A stretch of DNA of 64,000 bases from Promicromonospora sp. Populi (GTDB lineage Bacteria; Actinomycetota; Actinomycetes; Actinomycetales; Cellulomonadaceae), in NCBI RefSeq assembly GCF_041081105.1, contig NZ_CP163528.1, positions 1,984,001 through 2,048,000 of the forward strand, given 5' to 3'. Below are positions 8,403 through 17,008 of the stretch, piece after piece. The position numbers were made by a program, and so were the translations under genes. The notes beneath the pieces are model-generated. The model was not told where the DNA came from. It saw only the letters and a program-made list of their open reading frames with translations, and made no database searches. Each line of letters opens with the position of its first letter. Positions within the stretch are counted from its first letter, which is position 1.

Positions 8403-9598
8403 AGGCGCTGCGCCGAGCAATTGACCGTGTCAGAGACGAGATCGACGACTCGGCCGGGCACTTGACCGATCGGATCGGCAGGACGCTACTCCTTCTCCTG
8501 GCCGTTGCATTCAGCACTGGATCCCTTGTTGCAGCGATCGGCGTGAGCGCGTCGGCGAGCTCGCAGATCCGCGCCGACATCGCCGCCGCGGTACTCAACA
8601 AGGTCTCGATCTCGGCGGCCGGCGACGCAGGCGCGAGTGATACTCGGCTCTTCCAGGAAGGCTCTGCTGAAGCTGTTTGCAGGTTAGAGCTCGTCACCGC
8701 CTGTGGGCTGCGAATCGAAATCGACGCTTCCCTCGCCCGCGTTTCAACGCTTGCCGGGCAAGCCACCAGCGTCGTTACGATCGCCGCACAGTCGGGATAC
8801 CTAAGCGCCGACGAGATCGTGGCGAGCGACGGTAGTCAGCTACTGGACGCGCAGGATCCGTTTGATGTGGCTCTCGTTGGTCCGGAAGCCGCCGAGGCGC
8901 TTGGGATTCCACCTACAGCCACTGTGACCGATGGATACCAGATCAACGTTGCCGGGCGGCCAGTTGAAGTCGTCGGGCTGATCAGCTCAGAGGCCGACAC
9001 TCGCGCTTACAGCAACGTTGTCGTCATTCCGTACGCGATGGGTCTTGAGGTGGCAGGTGGCGATGGATCGGCTCAACTGCTTGTCGCCACAGAACCCGGC
9101 GGCGGCGGTCCCGTCGCCGCAGTCGCCCGGGAGGCAGCCCGACCTGACCGACCAGAGATTCTCCAAGTAACCCGGGTAGCGACCATGCAGGAGGTGCGGA
9201 CGGGCGTCGACGTACAGCTGACCAGGCTGGCTACGGCGGTCTCGGTCGTCCTGATTGTGCTCACCACCCTGGTCATCGGAAATGCGCTGCTCACCTCCGT
9301 CGTGGCCCGGACAGTTGAAATCGGCGTCCGGCGGGCACTTGGTGGAACGCGAGCGTCGGTTGCCCGCCTGCTGGTCAATGAAGGCGTCCTGCTCGGGTTT
9401 CTCGGCGGGATGGCAGGTGCAGGCGCGGGCATGTGCGTGACGCTCGTTGTCTCGGCACTGAACGACTGGGACTTCTCACCCCCACTGGTCGCGTTCGTGG
9501 CTCCCGCCGTAGGCGTCTTGTCGGGCGCGATCGCGTCAGCGGTCCCTGCTGTGATCGCAATGCGCATCCAGCCCTCGCTGGCGATGCGGTGGGACTAG
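8399..9598 (+). CDS. FtsX/MacB-like ABC transporter permease
   Basis: A 399-residue protein starting at the ATG that overlaps the ATPase stop. One N-terminal transmembrane helix (TLLLLLAVAFSTGSLVAAIGV, split here as TLLLLLAVAFSTG and SLVAAIGV) is followed by a roughly 220-residue extracellular domain and three C-terminal helices (SVVLIVLTTLVIGNALL; GVLLGFLGGMAGAGAG; VAFVAPAVGVLSGAIA). The cytoplasmic stretch EIGVRRALGGTRASV is the FtsX/MacB signature. MacB-type systems expel toxins, lipopeptides or envelope substrates using a periplasmic or wall-side adaptor, here presumably the gene at 6316. Last gene of the cluster. Confidence 0.9.
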   Translation: MKALRRAIDRVRDEIDDSAGHLTDRIGRTLLLLLAVAFSTGSLVAAIGVSASASSQIRADIAAAVLNKVSISAAGDAGASDTRLFQEGSAEAVCRLELVTACGLRIEIDASLARVSTLAGQATSVVTIAAQSGYLSADEIVASDGSQLLDAQDPFDVALVGPEAAEALGIPPTATVTDGYQINVAGRPVEVVGLISSEADTRAYSNVVVIPYAMGLEVAGGDGSAQLLVATEPGGGGPVAAVAREAARPDRPEILQVTRVATMQEVRTGVDVQLTRLATAVSVVLIVLTTLVIGNALLTSVVARTVEIGVRRALGGTRASVARLLVNEGVLLGFLGGMAGAGAGMCVTLVVSALNDWDFSPPLVAFVAPAVGVLSGAIASAVPAVIAMRIQPSLAMRWD

Positions 9599-9735
9599 GG
9601 CCTGATTGATTCGCAGTTCGAGGCCAGCGGCTTCGTGAACTGGGGCCCGCATAGTAGAAGTGCCGAGAGCGCCAGGCCATTCTGGACGCAACCTCAAACC
9701 TGTGGCTTTTCAGAAGGCGACCTTCGTGCAGCAAT

Positions 9736-12700
9736 TCAGCCGAGAACCGGACCGGCTGGGTGACTTGAAGGTGGCACGTGGGGTACGTGGCTGACACGGA
9801 TCAACTTCTGCACCAGGGCGCGGATCCGGTGGGCATCGTCGCGCTGGGCGATGGTGGTGGGCGGGGCACCCAGCAGGCCGCCCCCTGTCACGGTGTAGCG
9901 GTCGCGGTAGGCGGCCACGGCGATGACGGTGTCCTGCCAGGCGCGTTCGGCCGGGCCGTGAGGACGTGGCGGCAGGTGTCGGGTCCAGGGTTGGCGATCG
10001 CGAAGGGCATTCTCTGCGATAGTGCGGGCGCGCTGCTCAATGAGTTCGGCGCGGCTGTCGAGGGCTTTGCGGACATCGTCAGGGACGGGGCCCTGTGCGC
10101 GTGGGACAAGTCCGGCGATCCTGTTCCGCCCGGTGGACGCGCTAGTCGCTGCACGGCTGAGCCGGTCGTACAGGACAGCTGCGGCGTCGTCTGCGTCGTA
10201 CAGGCTCCGGGCTGCCGCAAGCCTGGGTAGCAGACGTGCCACGTCATGACCGTCGCCCTCGGCCCGGCGCAGTTCGGCGCACAGCGGCCCGAACGCGGCG
10301 GACTCCACGACCTGGGCGATGTCCCGGGCGGTGAAGCCTTCGCCTGCCAGGGTGTGCGCGACCAGTCGCGTCCAGCGCGGTCGTTGAGCATGGGCGGCGA
10401 TCGTGTCGTACTCGGCAGCGAGCTGCGCGATCGATCCCCACCGGTGCTCCTCGTCGCGGTGGGTCTGGTGTGCGGAGGGTTCGGCGCCGACCCGGTGCAG
10501 GATGCCCGCCAGGACGGCGTGTGCTGCGGCCTGCTCGGGCAGGTCGGGGTCGATCGCTGCGCCGATGGTGTGTTCGTGGTTGTGGTCGCGGTCGGGCTGG
10601 TCGACGGGCACGAACACGGTGTTCGTCGCGCGGCCTCGAGTGAGGGCGACGTACAGGTTCTCCCGGCTCATGCTCGGGCTCGCGACCGTGTACGCGGTAT
10701 CCACGGTCAGGCCTTGGGCGCGATGTGCGGTGATCGCGTACCCAAGGTCGACGTGCTCGGCCACGTAAGCGGCGGGCAGCCGGACCATCTGACCACTGAG
10801 CTGCTGGCGGTCGACGTTCCGGGCATCGGTGTGCGCGTCGGGGTCGATCCGCTGTGCGGTGATTGATCCGTCGTGGTGGACGGTCGTGATCTGCCAGCGG
10901 TCGCCGTTGCGGACCCATCCGGCGTGTCCGTGGCGCAGGGTGCGGTCGTTGCGGCGGGTGAGGATCAGGTCTCCGGCCGAGGCGCGGGTCTGCCCGGCCA
11001 GGCGGACCGTGTTGCCGTCGGAGACACGTCCGGTCAGGACGCGTTCGGCGCGGGCGCGACGGTTGAGGTCGTTCATCGTGGCGGTGTCCGGCACGACCAG
11101 CACCGACGACAACCCCTTCTCGGTGTCGGACTTCCACGCCGTGTAGGCGGCGTCGGTCATGTCCTCGGTGGTGCCCGCCTGGATACGCCCGTGCTCCTGG
11201 TAGGTGGCCAGGATGTCGGGGTCGCCATCGCGCAGGCGGAGTGTGGCGCGCTTCTCCCAGTCGGCGCGGAAGCGGTGAACCTCGGTCAGGGTGGGGACGT
11301 CACCAGTCGTCCGGGCCCGCTCGCCAGTCAGGAGCGTCAGGGTGCCACCGGTCTCCACAGCGGGGAGCTGGGCCGGGTCACCAACAAGGAGCACCTTCGC
11401 GCCGGCCTCGACGGCGGCCCGGGTCAGACGGTCCAGGGTGTGCGTCCCTGCCAGGGATGCCTCGTCCACAATCACCAGTTGCCCATCCGTGAACTGTGCC
11501 CGTCCGTGGTGGTGGCGGGTGAGCCACATCGCGGTGTTCTCGCACTCGATACCCAGCTCGGTGCCCAAGACGTCAGCAGCGGCGGCGGAGGGTGCCAGGC
11601 CCACAACGGTGCCGGGTCCGTACCGCTGTTCCCACAGGGCGCGCAGCGCACGCAGGGTGGTGGTCTTACCGGTCCCGGCCGGACCGACCAACAGGTCCAG
11701 ACGGCGGCCGGAGCCTGCCACCGCTGTGACGGCTTCGGCCTGCGAGGCGTCGAGCACGCCTTGCCGCACACCCTGGTCCAGGACCGTCCGGAGCCGGGCC
11801 GTCTTCAGGGCCGGTGCGGTGTGGTCGTCCATGAGTCCGAGGAGTCGTTTCTCGGCGTCCAGGACGGCCTGGGAGGTGAACACCGTGGCGTACTTGGGAC
11901 GCAAGGTGCTGCTGCCGTCGCCGCGTTGCATGGCCTCGGGTGTGGGGGCGAGCTCCGGCGGGGTCAGGGTGACCGAGCCGCCCTCGGCCAGGGCGACGAT
12001 CCGCGCCACGACCTCGACACGGTCTTGGTGGGTGGTGAAGCGCCGCTCCATGATCTGGCGTTCGGCCTCGGCCCACAGGTTCCAGTGCTTCCATGTCGCC
12101 CGCTTGTCCCCCACCACGGCCAGCACGAGCGCGGCAGCCTGGGTGACCGCGTCCTGGGGGACATCGTCGGCCGCAAAGGTGCGCCCCGGTTCATTGGCAG
12201 CAGCGGCTAGTAGTCCGCGCGCCCACTCGCTCGGGCCCTGGCCCAAGATGCGCTCGGCACGCTGACGCCACTGCTCGGCCAGGTCGGCCAGGGACTCGAT
12301 CGTCTTGGGCGGGCGCGTGGCCAGGGTCGCTTGTTCCCGCAACTGGTTGATCGTGCCGGGTGTGGGGGTGCGGCCGTGCTTCTCGCGGTACTCGTCGATG
12401 AGCTGGTCGGCGCAGTGCTCGATCTCGGCCGACCGGGAGGAGAACTCCTCGATCAGTTCGTCGCTGACGCCGACGATCTCGAACCTCGGGTTGCGGTCCT
12501 TGCCGCGCGCTCGTCGCTCCCACTTCACGCCTAAGGTGCCGGTGAGACGGTCGGCCAGGACCGCGTTGTAGTGCTCGCTGAACGCCACGTTCGCGTTGAA
12601 CAACGCCCGTGAGTCCAGGGTGCGCCACTTGCCGTCGGTCACGGCCAGGACCTTGTTCGCGATCACGACGTGCGTGTGCAGCTGCGGGTCGTGCGCGCGG

Positions 12701-13365
12701 GAGTCCCAATGATCGAACGCGGTCGCGATCACACCGGTGACGTCCACCTGCATGATGGACCCGTCCCCGGCATCGGTACCCGTCCGCGTGGCAGCGATGT
12801 GGTCCTCGATGAACCGGGTGGTCTCCGCCATCGCGGCACGGTGTGCGCCCAGGATCACCGCCTGCGTGGTGCGGTCCGACAGGCCCCACAGCACCGAGAC
12901 CGACTTCGGTGGTGAGAAGGTCAGGTCGAACCCTGCGACCGGGCCTCTCTTCCCGGCTAGCTTCTCGTCCTGGACGATTTCGTCCACCGCGGTCTGCCGG
13001 TCCTCCGCGCTCAGGTTCGGGTCCAGGGCTGCGGCCCTCTTCTCGATCCGCTCAGCCAGGGGCACGATCTTGGCGTGCGCACGGCCCAGCGGTTCGGCCG
13101 TGACCGGGTCACGGCCCGCCTCCAAGAGCCGCTGGAGCTGCGTGGTGGTGACGCGCTGCCCGGGGGCGAGCACTCCTCCGCCGCCGAGGTCGTCGACTCC
13201 GCGTCCGAGCCAGTACCCGGGCGGGGTGCCGGCCTCGGTGTAGTACGCGATGACCGGGTCCATGCCCGCGCCGTCGTCGGGGCTGGGGAAATCGCAGTCG
13301 GCGTTGACCACGGACCTGGTCAGGTACTCGGTCCCGTTGCCCACGCCCATCGCGTGCACGCTCAC
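9736..13365 (-). CDS. MobF-family conjugative relaxase-helicase
   Basis: A very large protein (about 1,209 residues from the GTG at 13365; the frame is open to 13452). I prefer the GTG because VSVHAMGVGNGTEYLTR aligns with the usual MobF start (TVHKLTAGDGYxYLT); the ribosome site is weak. The TrwC-type relaxase domain has the catalytic tyrosine region near the N-terminus and the histidine triad in AHDPQLHTHVV (about 225-233), plus FDLTFSPPKSVSVLW. The helicase half has Walker A VGPAGTGKTTT (about 555), Walker B VIVDEASLAG, and TAHRAQGLT near the end, as in RecD/TraI helicases. The enzyme nicks oriT, stays attached to the DNA and unwinds it for transfer. Confidence 0.93.
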   Translation of the reverse strand: MSVHAMGVGNGTEYLTRSVVNADCDFPSPDDGAGMDPVIAYYTEAGTPPGYWLGRGVDDLGGGGVLAPGQRVTTTQLQRLLEAGRDPVTAEPLGRAHAKIVPLAERIEKRAAALDPNLSAEDRQTAVDEIVQDEKLAGKRGPVAGFDLTFSPPKSVSVLWGLSDRTTQAVILGAHRAAMAETTRFIEDHIAATRTGTDAGDGSIMQVDVTGVIATAFDHWDSRAHDPQLHTHVVIANKVLAVTDGKWRTLDSRALFNANVAFSEHYNAVLADRLTGTLGVKWERRARGKDRNPRFEIVGVSDELIEEFSSRSAEIEHCADQLIDEYREKHGRTPTPGTINQLREQATLATRPPKTIESLADLAEQWRQRAERILGQGPSEWARGLLAAAANEPGRTFAADDVPQDAVTQAAALVLAVVGDKRATWKHWNLWAEAERQIMERRFTTHQDRVEVVARIVALAEGGSVTLTPPELAPTPEAMQRGDGSSTLRPKYATVFTSQAVLDAEKRLLGLMDDHTAPALKTARLRTVLDQGVRQGVLDASQAEAVTAVAGSGRRLDLLVGPAGTGKTTTLRALRALWEQRYGPGTVVGLAPSAAAADVLGTELGIECENTAMWLTRHHHGRAQFTDGQLVIVDEASLAGTHTLDRLTRAAVEAGAKVLLVGDPAQLPAVETGGTLTLLTGERARTTGDVPTLTEVHRFRADWEKRATLRLRDGDPDILATYQEHGRIQAGTTEDMTDAAYTAWKSDTEKGLSSVLVVPDTATMNDLNRRARAERVLTGRVSDGNTVRLAGQTRASAGDLILTRRNDRTLRHGHAGWVRNGDRWQITTVHHDGSITAQRIDPDAHTDARNVDRQQLSGQMVRLPAAYVAEHVDLGYAITAHRAQGLTVDTAYTVASPSMSRENLYVALTRGRATNTVFVPVDQPDRDHNHEHTIGAAIDPDLPEQAAAHAVLAGILHRVGAEPSAHQTHRDEEHRWGSIAQLAAEYDTIAAHAQRPRWTRLVAHTLAGEGFTARDIAQVVESAAFGPLCAELRRAEGDGHDVARLLPRLAAARSLYDADDAAAVLYDRLSRAATSASTGRNRIAGLVPRAQGPVPDDVRKALDSRAELIEQRARTIAENALRDRQPWTRHLPPRPHGPAERAWQDTVIAVAAYRDRYTVTGGGLLGAPPTTIAQRDDAHRIRALVQKLIRVSHVPHVPPSSHPAGPVLG

Positions 13366-13818
13366 CGCCACGACCAACCACCGGCCTTGGGGTGTGCGGG
13401 CGAGGTGTGCGGTACCCGGTGCGCCAACGGTGCCGTCGCGGGCCAACGCCAACGTTCCTGTCGCTCCTCAACTGCCTGAGGTGTGCTGCGTTTCCAGGTG
13501 ACGAACCCCGCGTACGTCGTCGCCCGCCTGTGACTTGCCAGCCGCGCGCCGTCGTCCGTACCGCTGCCGTCGCTCGGTGCACACGCTGCATGTGTCAAGC
13601 TCGCTGCAACGTGCCGCTGCTCAGTCACGTGAACCGGGCAGGAGGGAACAGCGGGGCGGGACCCCCGGGCGATGACCCACTCCGCTGCGTCGTCGGACGT
13701 CTCGGGGCGCATCGCCAGCGCGTGCTGGTGCGGGCTGGTGGCGTTGCCGTCAACGACTACGGGGCCCGGACACCGAAGTGTCCGAGCCCCGTTCCCTAGT
13801 CTGCCCCTGCCAGAGGAG
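13366..13818. other. Intergenic region between relaxase and excisionase-like gene (possible oriT)
   Basis: About 450 bases with only weak, arginine/proline-rich open frames on both strands and no ribosome sites. Because it lies just upstream of the relaxase, it is a reasonable place for oriT, but I see no strong inverted repeat pair apart from the hairpin at 13761-13790. It should also carry the relaxase promoter. Confidence 0.35.
13761..13790 (-). terminator. Strong hairpin with UUCG tetraloop downstream of excisionase-like gene
   Basis: Read on the minus strand, 13-nt arms (one mismatch) pair around a C(TTCG)G tetraloop, about 30 nt after the stop of the gene ending at 13819. There is no T-run. 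Likely terminator or processing hairpin separating it from the relaxase transcript. Confidence 0.6.
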
Positions 13819-14067
13819 TCAGGCCGCTGTGTGCTTGGCACCAGCCGCCTCCTGCGCAGCCAACCAGGCCATCACCTTCGAGCGCCGGTAGACCACCCGG
13901 CGCGGACCGAGCCGGAACGAGACCGGCCCCGTCCCGATGTACCGCCACCACCGCAGCGTGTTCTCCGGCACGCCCAGCAGGTCAGAGACCTCCCGGGTGC
14001 GCAGCATCGGATCGTCCTTCTGCGCAGCCGTATCCGTTCCGGCGTCCGTCGTGACAACCACAAGCAC
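13819..14067 (-). CDS. Excisionase-like helix-turn-helix (HTH_17/AlpA type) protein
   Basis: An 82-residue protein starting at GTG 14067 behind a very strong ribosome site (GAAGGAGGG). Residues about 21-75 form a MerR-like winged helix: LRTREVSDLLGVPENTLRWW, then RLGPRRVVYRRSKVMAWL. This is the common excisionase/DNA-binding domain found beside tyrosine integrases, where it bends DNA at the attachment site and drives excision. It is divergent from the XRE regulator, with direct repeats between them. Confidence 0.85.
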   Translation of the reverse strand: MLVVVTTDAGTDTAAQKDDPMLRTREVSDLLGVPENTLRWWRYIGTGPVSFRLGPRRVVYRRSKVMAWLAAQEAAGAKHTAA

Positions 14068-14134
14068 CGCCCTCCTTCGACGATGTCGGCACGGGATGAC
14101 CCGGTGTCACCACGGTTGCGCGCCGCCTCCGTAG

Positions 14135-14160
14135 CACACCAATTTATCACACACCAATTT
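14135..14160. promoter_or_regulatory. Two 11-bp direct repeats between excisionase-like and XRE genes
   Basis: CACACCAATTT occurs at 14135-14145 and 14150-14160, period 15 bp, in an unusually A/T-rich stretch. The position between divergent promoters suggests an operator for the XRE regulator or an accessory integrase/excisionase site. Confidence 0.5.
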
Positions 14161-14191
14161 GACGTTCCGAGACAGTGCGCACCACAACGGT

Positions 14192-14197
14192 TACTCT
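14192..14197 (+). promoter_or_regulatory. -10 element for a leaderless XRE regulator transcript
   Basis: TACTCT fits the actinobacterial TAnnnT -10 pattern and ends 6 nt before the ATG at 14204, so transcription probably starts at the initiation codon. No ribosome site is needed and none is clear. Confidence 0.5.
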
Positions 14198-14203
14198 GGG
14201 GAC

Positions 14204-14695
14204 ATGGACGAAGACGAAGTCATTGGCGCCAACCTGCGCCGGTACCGAACGGACCGAGGCATCACCCAGGCGAAGTTCGCCATGGCACTCATGAGCAACG
14301 GCGTCGGCGGCATGTACCCGCAGACCATCCAGAAGATCGAACGCGGCCAGCGACCATTGCGCTTCTTCGAAGGGCTCGTCGCCGCACGCGTCCTCGACGT
14401 CGAGCCCGGAGCGCTCTACGACCTCGACCCCGAAGCCGACGTCGACCGTGACGCCGCCAAGCTCGCACGCGACATCACCTATGCGGTCGAGGCCTACGAG
14501 GCCGCCGGGGACGGCCTCAACGACATCTGCAACGAGGCCGAGGAATTCCTCCGCGACGCATCAGATCTGAACGCCGCAAGCCGACGCTGGATCGAGAACG
14601 CCCTCAATGCGGCACGCCCCGACCGCAAGACGGATAACGCCAGCGTCGGACCGTCCGACCCTGGCCCCCAACCTCCCGCACCCGAGGAGAACTGA
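14204..14695 (+). CDS. XRE-family regulator of the integrative element
   Basis: A 163-residue protein. Residues about 1-65 hold a helix-turn-helix: IGANLRRYRTDRGITQAKFA and TIQKIERGQRPLR. The rest is acidic and helical and ends in a proline-rich tail. The ATG at 14204 is favoured by a -10 box 6 nt upstream; the frame itself extends a little further. It lies directly before the integrase (stop 2 bases before its ATG), so it probably controls excisionase and integrase expression and keeps the element quiescent. Confidence 0.85.
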   Translation: MDEDEVIGANLRRYRTDRGITQAKFAMALMSNGVGGMYPQTIQKIERGQRPLRFFEGLVAARVLDVEPGALYDLDPEADVDRDAAKLARDITYAVEAYEAAGDGLNDICNEAEEFLRDASDLNAASRRWIENALNAARPDRKTDNASVGPSDPGPQPPAPEEN

Positions 14696-14696
14696 C

Positions 14697-15872
14697 ATGG
14701 CGACCGCATGGGTCGAAGATCGCTGGCTCGACAGCGACGGCGAGAAGACCAAAGACTTCGGGCGAGGCAAGCGGTGGCGGGTCCGCTATCGCGACCCGGG
14801 CAAGCGCCTGCGCGCCGAGTCGTACAAGCTCAAGACCAACGCCGAGCGCCGCCGCGACGAGCTGTCAGCCGAAATTCTGATGGGCCGCTTCGTCGATCCG
14901 GACGCCGGCAAGGTCACGTTCAAGGAGTACGCCGAACACTGGCGCAAGCTCCAGGTCCATCGCGGCAACACGGAGGACCAGATCGACGTGGTCCTTGAGA
15001 TCCGGACGTACCCACGGCTCGGAGACCTGTCTCTCGCCTCGATCGACTCCGAGGACATCCAGTCATGGGTCAAGTGGCTCTCGACCGCCGCGATCACTCT
15101 GGGTGAGGGCAAGACCAAGGGGTACGCCCCAGCCACCGTAGGTGTGACCCATCGGATCGTGTCCGGCATCTTCAAGTCCGCCGTCGCGACGAATCGGATC
15201 ACGTCGAACCCGTGCGCGGGCACACGCCTGCCGAAGAAGACGCCCAAGCGCGTCAAGCCGATTCCGACCGAGTCGCTGTGGTCGCTCATCGACGCCTTCC
15301 CCGAGAGGTTCCGGGGCCTCATCCTGTTCACCGCGTGCACGGGACTCCGGCAGGGTGAGGCGTTCGGCCTCACCTTGGATCGGCTCGACTTCGACAACAA
15401 GATCATGCACGTTGACCGGCAGATCACCGGGTCGGTTGCGGGCAAGCCGACATTCGGGCCGCTCAAGACCGAAGCAAGTTATCGAGAGGTGCCGCTGTCG
15501 GCGTCCACGGTCAAGGCCCTGAAGGAGTACATGGGCAAGTTCCCACCGGGACCTGACGGCTTGGTCTTCACCAACACCGAGAATGGCGCACTGCGCCGCT
15601 CGGCGTTCTGGGATACCTGGCGACGCGCGCTCAAGGTGGCGAAGCTCTCAGGCTTCACCTTCCACGATCTGCGCCACTACTACGCGAGCCTGCTCATCCG
15701 TCACGGCGCGTCCGTCAAGGCGGTCCAGGCCCGGCTGGGCCACAAGAACGCCAGTGAGACGCTGGACACCTACTCGCACCTGTGGCCCGACGAGGACGAT
15801 CAGACGCGTACCGCGATTGACCTCGTCCTGAGCACTCGTCCGACCAAGTCCGCAGCGTCGAAAGCCGCGTGA
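14697..15872 (+). CDS. Tyrosine-type site-specific integrase
   Basis: A 391-residue recombinase starting at ATG 14697 behind GAGGAGA. It has an N-terminal arm-binding domain (AP2-like, about 1-55, WRVRYRDPGKRLRAESY), a SAM-like core-binding domain (about 75-170) and a C-terminal catalytic domain with the tetrad: Arg in CTGLRQGEAFGL, His-x-x-Arg in HDLRHYYASLL, His in LGHKNASETLDTYSHL and the nucleophilic Tyr in the same segment. Complete length and intact residues suggest an active enzyme. It inserts and, with the excisionase-like protein, excises the element. Confidence 0.95.
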   Translation: MATAWVEDRWLDSDGEKTKDFGRGKRWRVRYRDPGKRLRAESYKLKTNAERRRDELSAEILMGRFVDPDAGKVTFKEYAEHWRKLQVHRGNTEDQIDVVLEIRTYPRLGDLSLASIDSEDIQSWVKWLSTAAITLGEGKTKGYAPATVGVTHRIVSGIFKSAVATNRITSNPCAGTRLPKKTPKRVKPIPTESLWSLIDAFPERFRGLILFTACTGLRQGEAFGLTLDRLDFDNKIMHVDRQITGSVAGKPTFGPLKTEASYREVPLSASTVKALKEYMGKFPPGPDGLVFTNTENGALRRSAFWDTWRRALKVAKLSGFTFHDLRHYYASLLIRHGASVKAVQARLGHKNASETLDTYSHLWPDEDDQTRTAIDLVLSTRPTKSAASKAA

Positions 15873-15965
15873 GCGGCCTTGGCCTGTTGGAAGCGACGGT
15901 CACCACAGCTCACGCGGGAACGACACCGGCCTCTCCCCTGGTCCTCAACCCCCTCGCCCTCCCGG

Positions 15966-16529
15966 CTAGCGCAGCTCGTCCGGGTCAGCGGTGCCGAGTT
16001 CAATCCTCATTTGGGTTCGTATGTCGCTGAGACCTTCCAGAGCGTCCATCACCTTGTCTAGCACCGCCTGGACGCTGCCATCGTCGTCCCGCTGCTTCAG
16101 CAATTCGACTGCCCGTGCTGCTTGGTTGACTGTCAGAGTCAGCCTACCGAGACGTCCGCTGACATCGTTTGTGACGTATAGCGACCCAAATGCATGCGCT
16201 TCGCGCAGCACTGCGAATCGGCTGCGGATTTCTTCGTGATTGTCCGGAACCTCATTGCGAAAGGCTCCAGGCCGCTGGTCGTACACCGTGTCGCTCAGGA
16301 TGTCTTCCAGAGCTCTGCGAGCGACCTCGATTCGGACATAGGCGTCACTGATTCGATCTTGGTGCCGCTCAAGGCGCTTCGACTCGCGCGCCGCAGCCGC
16401 AGCCTTCTCGATGTTGACAGTCGTGCGCCAGTTAGTGAAGAAAACGCCCACCAGGGCAACGAGTGCGACCACGAGCGGCGACCCGAGCGCGTACCACAGC
16501 ACCCAGTCGGGAAGTGAGGACAGATCCAT
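15966..16529 (-). CDS. One-pass membrane protein with coiled-coil cytoplasmic part
   Basis: I do not recognise a named family. The protein (187 residues from ATG 16529; upstream in-frame starts at 16568 and TTG 16574 exist, none with a clear ribosome site) starts MDLSSLPDWVLWYAL with one transmembrane helix (about 8-30, GSPLVVALVALVGVFF), followed by a long charged helical region (EKAAAAARESKRLERHQDRI and later ELLKQRDDDGS). The topology resembles small membrane proteins linked to phage-defence or signalling genes. It is carried between the integrase and the large NTPase and points the same way as the NTPase, so it could be its accessory gene. Confidence 0.65.
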   Translation of the reverse strand: MDLSSLPDWVLWYALGSPLVVALVALVGVFFTNWRTTVNIEKAAAAARESKRLERHQDRISDAYVRIEVARRALEDILSDTVYDQRPGAFRNEVPDNHEEIRSRFAVLREAHAFGSLYVTNDVSGRLGRLTLTVNQAARAVELLKQRDDDGSVQAVLDKVMDALEGLSDIRTQMRIELGTADPDELR

Positions 16530-16597
16530 GGGAAGAGGATGGCAGACGACCCGATACCGGTTGGCCATCGGCAACAGCGGCTGATTGGAGCCAACGG

Positions 16598-17008
16598 TTA
16601 GCGACGTTCAGCATGCTCTATTGCTCGGTCGACGCCGTAGACGCCCAGTTCGACCAGACGATCGAGAATGTCCAACAGCGCCGAGACGCGCTTCCTGTCA
16701 CGTGTCTGCGCAAGACCTCGAACGACGAGCTCCGAGATGTAGTGCGCATCGCCAGCTGCGCCGGTCCGGATGTCCGCTACGTCGCTGCCATGGATGTCGA
16801 GGAAGCGGTGTGCAGCGAGGTCGACCAGGTCATCCACCTTGTCGGGTGCATCTTGCAAGCTGATCAGCAGTTGTGGGGTAGCGTGGACATAGCTCGGCGA
16901 TGCGATCAGGTCCGCAAGAAGGCTGGCAAGCGGACGCAGGTTGTGCCCTCTGAGGTGAATGGCGAGCTGACCGACTGCCTTGCGAATCTCATCGTCATCG
17001 TCGTGCAT
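16598..17008 (-). CDS. Displaced C-terminal fragment of the large STAND NTPase
   Basis: A 136-residue helical frame that overlaps the last 14 bases of the NTPase. It starts MHDDDDEIRKAVGQLAIHL with no ribosome site, and its sequence (HEAT-like helices, ending ALLDILDRLVELGVYGVDRAIEH) reads as the natural continuation of the NTPase repeat domain. Removing one A at the CTGAATG junction (about 17008-17014) would join RRL directly to MHDDDDEI. I therefore read it as part of one about 1,500-residue protein split by a one-base insertion; a coupled second gene is the alternative. Confidence 0.6.
   Translation of the reverse strand: MHDDDDEIRKAVGQLAIHLRGHNLRPLASLLADLIASPSYVHATPQLLISLQDAPDKVDDLVDLAAHRFLDIHGSDVADIRTGAAGDAHYISELVVRGLAQTRDRKRVSALLDILDRLVELGVYGVDRAIEHAERR

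Larger units (their letters stand above)
9736..15872. mobile_element. Integrative (probably mobilizable) element core: relaxase, xis-like, regulator, integrase
   Basis: Four neighbouring genes form a recognisable transfer and integration module: a MobF relaxase-helicase, an excisionase-like HTH protein, an XRE regulator and a tyrosine integrase. No FtsK/TraB translocase, replication initiator or type IV secretion gene is visible, so the element would need helper functions or transfer genes beyond what is seen. The element probably extends right to about 21.3 kb, where the cargo ends at rnpB; the left boundary lies in 9599-9735 or further left. I did not find a convincing pair of attachment repeats. 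Confidence 0.65.

Noticed and set aside
13362..13841. Long open frames on both strands between relaxase and excisionase-like gene
   Set aside because: Arginine, proline and alanine rich, no ribosome sites, no family resemblance; typical GC-rich shadows.
16001..16025. tRNA T-loop-like GTTCAATCC next to the integrase
   Set aside because: No acceptor or anticodon stem can be formed; it is within the membrane-protein gene.
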